Of a stretch of DNA of 64,000 bases, positions 20,830 to 32,154 are shown piece after piece. Source of the DNA: Erodium maritimum (Eukaryota; Streptophyta; Magnoliopsida; Geraniales; Geraniaceae); NCBI GenBank assembly GCA_963921825.1, contig OY997593.1:41245111-41309110 (forward strand). The letters are read 5' to 3'. The position numbers and the translations under genes are program-made. Each line of letters begins with the position of its first letter. The stretch's first letter is position 1. The notes beneath the pieces were generated by a model. That model did no database searches, was not told the DNA's origin, and saw nothing but the letters and a program-made list of their open reading frames with translations.

Positions 20830-23222
20830 AAATGTTTAACAGAATTGAGGCAGCCGACTTCCCTATTCCTACTCTGCTAGGGTTTACACAGTAGGGTTTC
20901 ATAAGTTGCGATTTCTCCATCAAATCTCATGGAATTTCCGGCTATGGAAGGTGATGGAGAGTATGTCGGCGATGGGTATGTGCACTGGGGGCCTGTTTTG
21001 CCGGAAGAGGGTAGCGTGGACGGTGGGTCGGACGTTGGGGAGGAGCGTTTGGCCACCGAGTTGACGGAGGAGACACAGCCGCGGGCTGTGACGTCTCCGG
21101 TGGTGTCGATGGCTGCGGCTGGAGCGGAGCAGCAGGGTGGCGATGGCGGTGTCTCGGGTGAGCCGGTGCTGTCGGACCAGTGGACGCCGTGGCTGCATAG
21201 GGATCCGGTGGTGTGCTTCTCGGCTGGGGAAGAGCCAGGGTGGGTCCCGGGAGGTCGAGTTCGTGTAGGGCCGGCTGGTCTCCGGCGTACGCCGGCGAGG
21301 GGACCCCGGCCAAGGCCGGGCGTGACTGGTAGGAGGGGTGCGCAGCAGGACGTGGGGTCTGGGTTCCCGGTGGAGATGGCGGTGGGGGTTCAGGCTAAAC
21401 CGATCACGGTGTAGGGTCGGCTCCGACTCCGGCGGGTGAGGTGGAGGAATCTCCGGCCGCGGCTGCGTGGCGGCGAAGGAAAGGTAAGGGGGTGATCGTG
21501 GAGGAGCCGTGTAGGGACGAACGCCCGGTGGGGGTGGAGCGTGGTTTCATGGGCGATGCTCGATGGGCGGCCACGCTGGGACGCAAGTCGGTTTGGGCCC
21601 AGGGAGATGGTGGGGACATGGCTCGTTGGGCTGCGAGATACGGGGCGGGCCGAAAGGATGTGGAGAGCAATGTGGGGGTGGGCGCCGAAGGGGGGCACCC
21701 TTATGGTGGAACCACCCGTCCGACTCATCTGGGAAAGGGACATCCGGTAGGACCGGAGAGAGGTGCAATGGGTCAGTTGGACTCCCAGATGGGAGCTATG
21801 CGGATCAAGGAGGTGGTGGTGCCGGTCCAAGAGGTCACAGGGCGGGGAAGTATGTACCGCTTTGCTTTAGCAGCAAAAGTCCTGACTACCAAGAAGATCT
21901 ACTGGCAGTCGGTAGTGGCACGCATGGAGGACCTCTGGGGTATGAAAGTCGAAGCTAAACCCTTGGAGGGAGGCATTGTGGCTTTTTTCTTCAGGACGAC
22001 GAAGGAAAGAGAGCGCGTATTGGTGGGCGAACCGTGGTCCTTCTGGGATTCATTGGTGTTGTTCACTGATCTGCGGGCCCACATGCATGTATCGGACCTG
22101 AATTTTCACCACTTTTCGGTGTGGGCGCGGGTATCGAACCTGCCTGTGGGGGCGTGGACTAGGGAGGTCGGATTCAGGATTGGCAACACGCTGGGTGTGT
22201 GTTAAGGAGTGGATGTGGACAAGAAAGGTCTCTGCTGGGGAGACTTTATGAAGGTCAGAATCAGGGCTGATATTAGGATTCCACTACAAAGTCAGCTCTG
22301 GTTTCGGTTATCGGTTGCTCAAGTACGAACTCGGCTTTACATTTCGTATGAACACTTACCTGAGCATTGCTTTGGCTGTTGTTGTGCGGGACACCTGTTC
22401 CCGGTCTGTCCTGTTGTGGGCGGCCTTCGGGGAGTCTCGTTGAAGGCACCAGGGGATCCGAGGTCGGCGCTCGACAAGGCCAAACATGGGAAACCCATCC
22501 CGGGAACTAATTGGACTTACTTGAGTGGGTCAGGGATGGGGGACCGTTCTAGGGGAGCTCCTCGGACCCCCCCTAGGCAGGAGCACATGGGGCGCTGGGG
22601 TCAACAGAAGGCACATGAGGCAGATGAGCCTGTGGGGTGGCTGCCGCAGGAATCAACACCGACCTTATCAGGGAATAAAAGGGCGGGGAGAGATGAGGAT
22701 TCAGCGGGGGAGGAAGAATCAGCGGCGTCAACTGGGGCGTCTTCAGCAGCGGCGAGGGGCTTTAAGCACCCTCGCCTCCAGGAATGAGTGCTGGGATGGC
22801 CAGGGAGAGGTTGATCGACTGTACCTCCTCCCTGGTGTATAGGTGGCAAGGGTACCACCAACAGTCGGTAAATTACTTCTCTACCACTTCGGAGTCAGCA
22901 ATCCCGCGTTCAGGAGCCCTACCATTATCAGTCAAGGGAGGACGACGCACGCTGACATATCGGGGGAGTAATGGGTCCACCACTGTTTACCTATCGTCTG
23001 GTCTGCTCGATCAGTTCCTTTGGTTGGCGTACACTGTAGCGGTATCTCCGGGTGCTAGCGCAGTCCCAAATCCCCGACCTACTATTATGCTAATGATCAC
23101 ATTTACTCTTTATGCACTTGTTTTTCAATTATTCCAGTTTGGATTATGTACGGAGACGTCTCATTGGGGGGTCCCCGAGTTAAGTTATTATTAATGAATA
23201 TTTCCATTTCTTCTCAAAAAAA
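20830..23222 (+). mobile_element. LINE-3: ORF1-only LINE derivative
   Basis: A 2393-bp plus-strand insertion with a perfect 17-bp target duplication and a 3' TTTCTCAAAAAAAA tail. It contains a leader, an ORF1 (20929-22787) and about 430 bp of 3' region, but no endonuclease or RT sequence. It is therefore a complete insertion of a shortened element, comparable in concept to HAL1-type half-LINEs in mammals, rather than a later deletion product, although a deleted source copy is equally possible. Confidence 0.8.
20929..22787 (+). pseudogene. LINE-3 ORF1 (DUF4283 + zinc knuckle)
   Basis: The start MEFPAMEGDGEY at 20929 follows a CTAGGGTTT-type leader. The first frame ends at 21414 and the main frame runs 21441-22787, shifted by a small indel. 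It is broken by one TAA at 22203-22205. The DUF4283 region reads MYRFALAAKVLTTKKIYWQS, ERERVLVGEPWSFWDSLVLF and FHHFSVWARVSNLPVGAWTR. A zinc-knuckle-like CFGCCCAGHLFPVCP follows near 22370. The C-terminus is acidic and low-complexity. It likely bound LINE RNA. One frameshift and one stop are all that break it. Confidence 0.85.
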
Positions 23223-23239
23223 ATATCATTGATTTTATA
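23223..23239. repeat. LINE-3 target duplication, right copy
   Basis: Identical to 20813-20829. Confidence 0.93.
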
Positions 23240-23998
23240 TATATTTCTTAATTGTTGATGATATACCTTAAAATAAATTTTTGGATCCGTCTCTGCTCTC
23301 TTGTCTATCCTAATTACACATATGCCTCATATATATATATATACACACAACTATGGCGGCTATACATTGTCTACACTCGTCATGAGAGTTCTAGACATGC
23401 TCATGTCAAGACAAGTCAAGAATGATCCGACACTTCATGTCACTTCATGCCACGTTGAGCCTCATGCTTTCAAGCATGTTCTAGATACTTCATCATGTGG
23501 GCATCATGCTTGACCGTGACCTTGAGAGCTTCCAAAGTGTGTGGCTTTGATCCCACATGTGATGGCCGAGCATGTCTCGGCAATTACCAGAAATCAACAT
23601 TAATACGGCCACACATCTTGTTGTGGCCGTGAACCATGAACCTGATAAACCTGTCGCCCCACGAGTACCTCTGCGAGTTGAACGAACGATAGACGAGCCA
23701 CGAACATCGGTCAAAATTCGGTGCGCCTCGCGGGGTCGTGACATTATGCTTACCTGCAATTTTTGCTTCATTTGACGATGAGATCACTTGCTTAGGTCAG
23801 ACTTGTGGGATCGAATGAACATGGTAGCTTTGATGAAGGTTATTCATCAACCCCTGCACTGGTTTAGTGTTCTTTTTGGTTGTGTTTTAGTTTTTGATTT
23901 TCAGGTGTCTCTCGGTATATTTTTTTCTTAGAGCGAGAGAAAATCTTCCCCATCTACTGATTTCCTGTTCTATTCGGTGTGTTTTCCCTATTTTTTTA
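23240..23998. other. No confident gene; possible decayed LTR end
   Basis: AT-rich at first, then GC-richer 23360-23745, ending GGGGTCGTGACA at about 23743, which resembles a gypsy LTR terminus. I could not find the other end or a target duplication. The short frames here show no recognisable domain. Confidence 0.3.
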
Positions 23999-24008
23999 TA
24001 ATGACCAT
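23999..24008. repeat. MULE target duplication, left copy
   Basis: TAATGACCAT, repeated exactly at 47825-47834, directly outside the two inverted ends. Mutator-type elements usually duplicate about 9 bp; here 10 match. Confidence 0.9.
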
Positions 24009-24061
24009 GAGACGAAATCGGCTGAAAACCACTGTTAACGTACAAACCAGCGAACCAATCC
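24009..24061 (+). repeat. MULE left terminal inverted repeat
   Basis: Begins GAGACGAAATCGG and ends GCGAACCAATCC. It pairs with the reverse complement of 47771-47824 (CAGAATAAATCAAA ... GAGAACCAATCC) with one gap and roughly 13 mismatches. Confidence 0.85.
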
Positions 24062-25249
24062 CGTCCGTCCAGCAGAAGCTGTCAACCGCCGAGATTGATC
24101 ATTCATTTCCGGCCAAAAGTGCGCGTTATATCTAGCTTCCGAGGGTAATTTGTCAATTCCACGCTTCTTCATTACACAGTCAGAACAACATCATAATCGC
24201 AGTCAACACAATTCCACGAAAATTCCCTTTTCTCTCAACGAAGCAACTCGAAAACAGGTGATCATTCTCTCTTTCATTGATTCGATCATCATAGAATCAA
24301 ATTTCTTCAACAATTGTGAGAATCTCTGGCTTCTCCAAAATCATGCTCTGTTTTTGCTTCTCGACTGTAAATCGAAGATTCTAGCTGTTTTATCACCGGA
24401 TCAAGCTCCAAAACAGGTTTGAATTACCTTTTGACTTGATTAAATCGTCATGTAATCAATGGGAGGATCCAAAAATCAAAATATGTGTCGTTATCAAAAT
24501 TTTGAAAATCGTGCTCTATTTTAGGTTTTAGGGACTATGCTGCTAAGGTTTATCAACTATTTGACATGAATTCACCTATTTTCTTAGCTGATCAACATAA
24601 ACAAGGCTATAAATTACCGATTTCGTTGTTTAAATACAAAATTAAAAATCTGGAAATCTTCTTCTTCCTTCATCATGAAGTTTCGCAGAATAGATAATAA
24701 GATTTGTTGCCAGTTGATAAACATTTCATTTGTTGTTGATAACGCAACGGTTATGAGTTGATAAATTCTGTGATAGTTCCCTCTTGAGTTGATGATTGCT
24801 CCAGGCACAGATCTTAGGTAGAGGAATACGTTGATAAATGCATAATAGAATGCTGATAAACACACGTTAAGGAGCTGATAAACGTCTGTATGTCTGATAT
24901 TCATGTTCTTGGATAATCATTGCCGTTTCAGAGATCATTGATAAATAAATCGTTTCCACTGATAAGTTATGATTTGTGCGTTGATAACTGTCTGATATCT
25001 TTTCTCTGTATAAGTTGATAATCGATGCAGGCGCATGTTGTATACTATGAGTGCGTTGATAAACTGTTCGTTCGTCATTGATAAATGATTCAGTGATAGT
25101 TGATAAATTTATGTAACCTGTTCCCTGTTTGAGTTATTAATGGAGGCTCGCACATGTCGTAAATAACGAATCATTGATAAAAGTATATTTTCTGGTGATA
25201 AACACAGAGTTGTGAACTGATAATTTCTCTGTGTACATGTAATACAGTG

Positions 25250-28049
25250 ATGGAGAGCATGGATCATGATGATACATAATTTGGGTACGAATATGAAGAT
25301 GAAGAGATTGTTTCAGAACCTATAAGCACACAGAAAGTGTGGATTCCTGACTGTGATGATGAGCTAAAGCCTCGAAAGGATATGAAATTTCATTCATTGG
25401 AGGAAGGTATTATTTTCCACCAAACATATGCGTTAAGCGGTGGTTTTGGGACACGTCGTGGCACAAAAAAGAAGAAACCAAGGGGTAATACAGTTGATTT
25501 TAAGTACATGTTATGTGCAAGAGAAGGGGAACCATTTGTAGATGACATTGAAGAAGGTGGCAAGTCTAGAAAGAGATATAGGATATCTACACGAACACGT
25601 TGTATGGCAAGGATGTCTTTGAAGCACAATGGAAGTGGTTATACAGTGTATGAGTTCAGAGAAGAACACAACCACCCGTTACAGTGTAAGCATGAATTGC
25701 ACTATTTGAGATCGAATAGGCATTTAACACCAAGACACAAGCAGTTTATCATAGATTGCTCAAAGGTCAATTTGGGGGCTACAAAAGCATTTAATCTTCA
25801 CAGCCAAATAGTTGGGGGGCCTGTCAATGTAGGAGCATGTCCAAATGATTTCAGGAACTTCCAAAGGGATCTGAAAGTGTACATTGGAGAGAGCGATGCA
25901 CAGATCACCATTGACCAATTCCACACTAAGGAAGACTATTGTAGCGACTTCTTCTTTGAGTACAAAGTAGACGCTGGCGATCGACTAAGTCACCTTTTCT
26001 GGGCTGATTCAACGTCGAGGAAGAATTACGAGCTATTTGGTATTACAGTATCGTTCGATTAAACTTATCGATCAAACAGGTAAAATCTTTTGTTACCGTA
26101 TGATAATTGTTCCTTGTTGGTTTGATAAACCATTTTGTTTTGATTGATAAACCTTTTTGGGAGAATTGATAAAAACCTTGTTTGCATGCTTGATAACAAT
26201 ACAGTCTATGTTGATAACTTATATATTCGTGTTGCTTGTGTTTTTGTTTGTATGGGTACATGATGGTCTTTGCATCATTCACTGGTGTTGACAACCATAA
26301 CAAGTCAATCATCTTTGGTGCTGCTTTATTAGCCAAAGAGGATGCTGAATCTTTTGTTTGGTTATTCCAGACATTCCTCAAAGCTATGAAGATGAAAGAA
26401 CCAACCTGTTTTATAACAGACCAAGACCCAGCAATGAGAAAAGCGTTTGAGGAAGTGTTCACCCAAAGCAGGCACCGTCTATGTATGTGGCACATAGTGC
26501 AAAAGCTTCCTTCTAAAGTAAGTTGTGTTTTCAATTTGTATGGCTGATAAACTAAAGGGTATGGGATAAAGATTTGTTTGGTTGAGTGTGATAAAATGTG
26601 TTATTATTCTTGCAGGTGCCTCACACTATATATCATGAGACATATTTCAAGAAGAAATTTAAAGCATTGGTGTGGAGTAACTACACCGAAACAGATGAGT
26701 TTGAGCTGAGTTGGAAGTCTTTGATAGAAGAATTTCAACTAACTGATCACCCCTGGTTGTCTACTATGTTCGATATGGGGGATCGGTGGATACCTGCATA
26801 CTTCAGAGGTCTAAAAATGGGTCTATTCCTTAGGACGACATCAAGATCAGAGAGCGAGAACAGCGCATTTGGTCAATTCACTAACAGGTCCCCTTTATTT
26901 TTGGAGAATTCATACAACTTTATGATTGATAAAAATGTTTGGTATTATAATTCAATAAATGATTAAGCTACCTTGTGAGGTGATCAAATACTTTCAGTGG
27001 TGATAAATGTTTCATACCGAGATGATAACTTATCACTTTTGGATTGATAAATATTTGTGTGGTAGTCATGAACTTTACTGATAAAATATATGACAGTTTG
27101 TGATAAATATTTCAATAATAACTGATAATTGTATATTCTTAATTACTGAAATTTCTTGTTCAGGTGTCTTACACTGGTTGAGTTCATGTGGCGCTTCGAT
27201 ATAGTCGTTGAAGGGCAGAGACAAAAACAATTACAGCTAGACTTCCAATCAAGCACATTAGCTCCTAATTTCATTACGTTGTCTGAAATTGATAAGGATG
27301 CTTGGAGGATTTACAGCCGCACAATATTTGACATCATAAAGAAAAGTGTTGTGGGAACAACATTCAAGTGTGGGATCAATACATGTGCTGAAGAGGATGG
27401 AAAGAAGATATACAAAATCACCAACAAACATGGGAAGAAAACATTTATCGTGGTGCAAAGTTTACCTGGGAACCACTGCACATGTACTTGCATGAGATTG
27501 GAAGGATTTAGCATCCCTTGCATGCATATCTTTTTGGCTTTGCAAGCATCTATGGTTGATCAAATCCCGAAGAGCTTGATCACACAACGATGGACGAAGG
27601 ATGTACGCAGGAATGCTAAAAATTCTACAACTTCTGCACATTCACAACCAACTGCCTACAATGAGTGTAAGCAAATTATATCAGATATAATTAGATATAT
27701 CTGATATAATTTGCTTCATCCAGCAGTGAAGGAATTTGCAGTGAACGCTATAAAGTTGAAGGAATTTGCAGAACAAGTAAAGGACTTCAAGAAGAGACTG
27801 AATGATGATGAAGCTGATGACTTTGCATCAACCACAACACATGAACTTCAAACTTTGACAGGTCTTTCTAAACCTTCCCAAGTTGTTGTCAAGCTACCGC
27901 ATATATCAAGGACAAAAGGGTGTGGACAGAGAATGAAATTAGGGATGAAAAATTCTATCGAGGCAGCTAAGAAGAGGAAGCGAACTTGCAAGGGATGTGG
28001 TGAACCAGGTCATGACATCAGAAACTGCTCCCATAATAAGATTGATTAA
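25250..28049 (+). pseudogene. MULE transposase, FAR1/FHY3-type, with introns
   Basis: ATG at 25250 follows a CAG acceptor at 25246, with a likely donor at 24417. Order: a FAR1 DNA-binding domain (FHSLEEGIIFHQTYALSGGF, then YTVYEFREEHNHPL, 25390-25680); the DDE transposase core beginning ELFGITVSFD; exon 2 from about 26250 with VDNHNKSIIFGAALLAKEDA, FITDQDPAMRKAF and RHRLCMWHIVQKLPSK; exon 3 from 26617 (SESENSAFGQF); exon 4 from about 27165 with the SWIM zinc finger (CTCTCMRLEGFSIPCMHIF); and a CKGCGEPGHDIRNC knuckle at the end. Stops at 25277 and 26060 (just after the first catalytic Asp), a doubtful acceptor before exon 2 and a palindrome at 27671-27714 break it. It would cut and join the MULE ends. 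The TIR context argues for a transposase rather than a domesticated FAR1 gene. Confidence 0.88.
27671..27714. repeat. Perfect 19-bp inverted repeat, 6-nt loop
   Basis: GCAAATTATATCAGATATA at 27671-27689 is followed by a 6-nt loop and its exact reverse complement at 27696-27714. It lies between the SWIM-finger frame and the C-terminal knuckle frame, and introduces the stop at 27702-27704 region. It looks like a small template-switch or palindromic insertion. Confidence 0.85.
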
Positions 28050-28376
28050 AGTGATAATTCATTCAACAACTGTTGATAATACCTTTATACAAACTTCATA
28101 ATCTGGAATTCTTACTGCTATCTGGGAGATTCACAGAGTGTGAAACTCTACTCATATGATTGATAAACTCTTTCAATATAACTGATAAAATCTTCTCAAG
28201 AGGTTGATAAATGATATTTTTGTTTGTTCCTGAAATCTGAAAATTGAAGATGATTATTCTGTTCAAATGATTGATAATCCTTTGGTATATGTGTGATAAA
28301 ACACCTCCACACACACTTAACTCAAATAAAAATTACCTCTCCATGTCAATTGGTAATACATGGACAGTTGATAACC

Positions 28377-28390
28377 AAATACAATATAGT
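28377..28390. repeat. LINE-4 target duplication, left copy
   Basis: AAATACAATATAGT, repeated at 42438-42451. The poly(T) that follows is the LINE-4 tail. Confidence 0.88.
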
Positions 28391-28413
28391 TTTTTTTAGG
28401 GAAATATAATTCA

Positions 28414-30445
28414 TTATTCAGAATCAGATGCCAGAAGCCCCGGAATAGGGTCTGGAAATTGATTCATATTCAATACAAGATGAACCCAATCAAAAGCATT
28501 ACGGGCCAATTCATGTGGTACTCTATTGGCTACTCTACGAACATGATTAACCTTCACACTTGGTAGCTGCCTTAAAATGGTCTTACAATCATCAATAATC
28601 CCTCCCAGAGGAGAAGGCAAACGGGCTGGATTATTAATGGAAAGGACTACTCCAATACAGTCAGCCTCAATTGTACCTGTTAACCATTCACTGTCTCTCA
28701 TCCACAACAAGGTCTCCTTGACTGCACAAGCTTCCAAGATCTCAGGGTCAGTAATGTGTGGGAATACAAGACATCGTACTCCCACCACCATACCCTGACT
28801 GTCTCTACAAACATATCCGACTGCACCCCCCTGTCCGGCTACCACTGCTCCATCCGAATTAACCTTCACAGAGCCAGCCACCGGTTTTCTCCACGTATCA
28901 AGCCCGACCGGTTGCACAGCTCCAGAAGGATAATGGTGTGTCTGAGCTGCTTTCCACTCCTCCTGCAACTTAATCGCCGCCCTGTATATAGCCTCAGCCG
29001 GAGTGGCTTTGTCATTCCAGATTCGGTTATTCCGGGCCGTCCACAGCTCCTAACAAACAACTCCAATCAGCTATGCATCCTCTCGAGTGTAGTTCACCCA
29101 ATTATGAGCTAACCACCCTCGAATCGAGTCAGCTGGGCTCAAAGACACATTTGGAACCCTGCTCCACACATCACAAGCAACTGGACAAGTCATCAAGACG
29201 TGGGTATCAGTCTCCTCTTTACCACAAACCCCAAAGAGCCCTGAGACATCCACCCTCCTGGATCTGAGGCAGATACCAGTTGGTAATATCCCAGAAGCTC
29301 CCCTCCATAGCATATGGGAGACCTTTGGAGGGATCTTTAAAGACTAAAGTGTCCTCCAAAACTCGTCCCTACTATTCGGCCCCCATCTACCTATATTTTC
29401 CTGAATCTCCCTATAAACCAGCTTCATTGAATATTCTCCATCTCTAGTACCTTTCCAATACCAAGAATCAGAATCACAATCTAAGCTAAGAGGGACTTTG
29501 AGCACTGCCTCTGCATCTCTCTCTGAAAGAACCCGCTAAACAAACTCCACATTCCATTCCCGTCTATCTGACCATAAAAGTGTGCTCACCGGCCAGAACT
29601 CCATAGGACCGTCCACATCCTGCAGATAACCAGACTCTGACCCTGCCCACGGAGCTCCCATAAGAAATGTCTGATCCCCCGACCCAATTCTCTTCCTGAT
29701 GACACTCCTCACCACTTCCTGAGCAGCCATAATACTATTCCATATAGGACTGGAATTAGGCTTCTTGACAGCATGAACAAAGTCAGTCAAAGGATAATAC
29801 TTAGCTTTCAACACTCTACTGACAAGACTTTCCGGATTCGACATCAATCTCCAACCTTGCTTCCCCAGCAGCGCTATATTAAAATCCTGCAGGTGTTTAA
29901 AACTCAAACCCCCTATAGTTTATGATCACATAGAGCCCCCCATCTGCGCCACTTTATACATAACCCCGTCTTGGTGTTATGAGACCACCAAAACCTGTTC
30001 ATCATCACCTCAATCTCCCGGATTAAAGAAGCAGGTAATAGATGAACAATCATCGAATACATAGGAAGAGCTTGAATAACAAACTTTAGTAAAACTTCCT
30101 TACCGGCCTTACTCAACAACACTTCATCCCAGTTTGTCAATCTACGGGCAATGCGATCCTTTAAGTACCTGAATCCCTTGTATCTGCTTCTTCCTATCAC
30201 ACAGGGAGCCCCAGGTATGTACACACATCCATCACCTGAGCCATCCCCAGAATAGCCGCAACTCCTTCTATTCTTTTTGGCAACGTGTTCGGGCTAAAAG
30301 AAATAGATGACTTTTGAGCATTAATCTGTTGCCCCGAACCCCTCTCATAACGACTCAGTAAGTCCCGCCAGGCCTCTGCTTCCTCCTCAATTGCCCTGCC
30401 AAAGAAGAAGCTATCGTCTGCAAAAAACAAGTGACTAATAGAGGG
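28414..30445 (-). pseudogene. LINE-4 ORF2 C-terminal half: RT end, zf-RVT, RNase H
   Basis: This continues the RT beyond Copia-2. LFFADDSFFFGRAIEEE (catalytic ADD near 30415-30424) and RYERGSGQQINAQKSSISFS come first. Then YKGFRYLKDRIARRLTNWDE, LSKAGKEVLLKFVIQALPMY (30224-29913) and the IALLGKQGWRLMSNPESLVS block (29907-29536). A partial zf-RVT follows at 29313-29071. An RNase H of the plant L1 (RVT_3) type lies at 28968-28414: KVNSDGAVVAGQGG, EACAVKETLLWM, TIEADC and VRRVANRVPHELAR. These supply the expected Asp, Glu, Asp and His-region residues. Frameshifts separate the pieces. Confidence 0.87.
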
Positions 30446-30450
30446 AGCAT
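30446..30450. repeat. Copia-2 target duplication, left copy
   Basis: AGCAT, repeated at 38914-38918. Confidence 0.9.
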
Positions 30451-32138
30451 TGTTGGGTCTCGAGGTAGGGTTGGAGATGAACCAACTCGCAACGGAAAAT
30501 CAATGAAAACCAAGAGACGATTAAACCATGAAACAACCAACAAAGAATGGATTCACAAGAGAAAAATTCAACACTATATCTTACCAAAACAAGAACACCG
30601 GGTAACGAATGATTGGCTTGAGTCTCCAAGACGCCTACGTATCCACATGGGAATCAAAGCCACGTAGTTCTTCTCTTTGAGGACTCAAGAACACAAAAAT
30701 TGAGGTGGGAGCTTGCCAAACCCGAAATTGCAAGGGAAGGGGGAGAGAAGTTGTGTTTCCTATTCTTGTCTTGTATTTGTTATGTTGAAAAAAGATGACT
30801 TAAACATAACAAAACCCATACTTGTCCAACTAAAGGAATGGGACAAGCATGGTGACAAGTAATGTGTAAATATGACAAAGTATGGCAAGACAAGATTGGG
30901 TTAGGTGGTGAATCACCAACACCTTAATCCTTGTCTTGCTTACTTAGTACTAATTAATAAAGACTTGATTAATTAGTTCCATGGGCCTTGGTTGCATGGG
31001 CCTTTTATGGGCCTCTTGGAACATGGCCCGTGGCCATTTCCAACGAGGTCCCGTGATTCGCTCATCCCCTCCAAGCCTTTCATACCGGATGTGTCCAACA
31101 TTATCCAACGCGATCAATCCCAAGACTCCAAGCCTTGTCTCGATCCGTAAAGTCCTATTCACTTACATGCACATGACCCAAAACCCAGTTTTGGTCATGT
31201 CCCGAAACAACTCCCTTTTGGCCATTCTCCATAAATGTGTCAATGAGTTTCATCCTCCGGTGTGACCCTTAGGTTTATGCATGTCAATAGCTCAACGTAA
31301 AAATCTCATTTTACTTGATCCTATTTAAGTGGCAACTAACGAGACTTTAGTATTGCCTGACACTACATAACGAATCGACCCTGTCGATTCTAACCTTTCT
31401 GTCATCCCTGTCATTATCCTTTTATCTCCGATATCCTTATTGAGATAAGGCATAGAGCCGTCATCCTTATTATTCTCAATCAATGTTCCTTGATATGTGA
31501 GATGACTAAATATATGATACCCAGTATCATGTGCATGGCCATGCTATTCTTTCAGTCACTCTCGATCAAGCGGCCGAGAACCGATATCTTTCCCATACCT
31601 CAGTATGAGGGATAAATCCCTTAGCCGTCTTTCGTGTCACTCATGTAGGCCGTCCCCAAGCCAATCATGGCCGTTATGGAAGCCCTGTTACGGACAACGT
31701 TAGGCTCAAGTCAAATTCAGTTGTTGACTACATAGCGATCACAAAGACTCATTGGTCTAAGGATACATGACAAGATACGACACTGAATATGTTCATGACT
31801 TAATCTATGGCACATATTCAGGGCGGGTCGTCCAATATCATGTCCCACATGATATCTATGATCAGACTCCGGAATCTCATTCCAATGACTAACAGAACGT
31901 AAGCCATAAAGAGCCATCTTTCATACTAGTCGCTTCTAATGAAGCTTTGTTGACTAGGGACCCATCGAGTGTGATCTATCTAAATCTATGGTTCTATTCG
32001 CATGGTGGGCATAGATCAGAGCACACATCGATATATTACTCCAACACATAAGTAATATAAAGCCGCTTTGATTTTATTGCTAACGATGATATATACATTT
32101 GGACATTTAGGATTGAACTATGGGAACTAAGACTAACA
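30451..32138 (-). repeat. Copia-2 3' LTR (left)
   Basis: Starts TGTTGGGTCTCGAGG and ends GACTAACA; matches 37227-38913. Confidence 0.95.
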
Positions 32139-32154
32139 ATCTCCCACTTTCCCT
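32139..32154 (-). promoter_or_regulatory. Polypurine tract of Copia-2
   Basis: The minus strand reads AGGGAAAGTGGGAGAT directly before the 3' LTR. This purine tract primes plus-strand DNA synthesis. Confidence 0.85.

Larger units (their letters stand above)
24683..28374 (+). repeat. TTGATAAA motif array, MULE left half
   Basis: GTTGATAAA, CTGATAAA, GTGATAAA and similar variants occur about 40 times on the plus strand. They are concentrated at 24683-25225 (presumed 5' UTR intron), 26100-26220, 26545-26600 and 26925-27135 (coding-region introns) and 28050-28374 (3' flank). Exons are almost free of them. Confidence 0.85.

Noticed and set aside
21441-21830. Overlapping minus-strand Arg/His/Pro-rich frames
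   Set aside because: Antisense shadows of LINE-3 ORF1 without any domain.
20929-22205. GC-rich plus-strand frames as a host gene
   Set aside because: DUF4283 plus zinc knuckle, poly(A) tail and 17-bp target duplication identify LINE-3 ORF1.
25250-28049. Host FAR1/FHY3 transcription factor gene
   Set aside because: The gene lies between inverted ends with a 10-bp duplication, carries stops, and is paired with a Ulp1 gene, so a MULE transposase is the better explanation.
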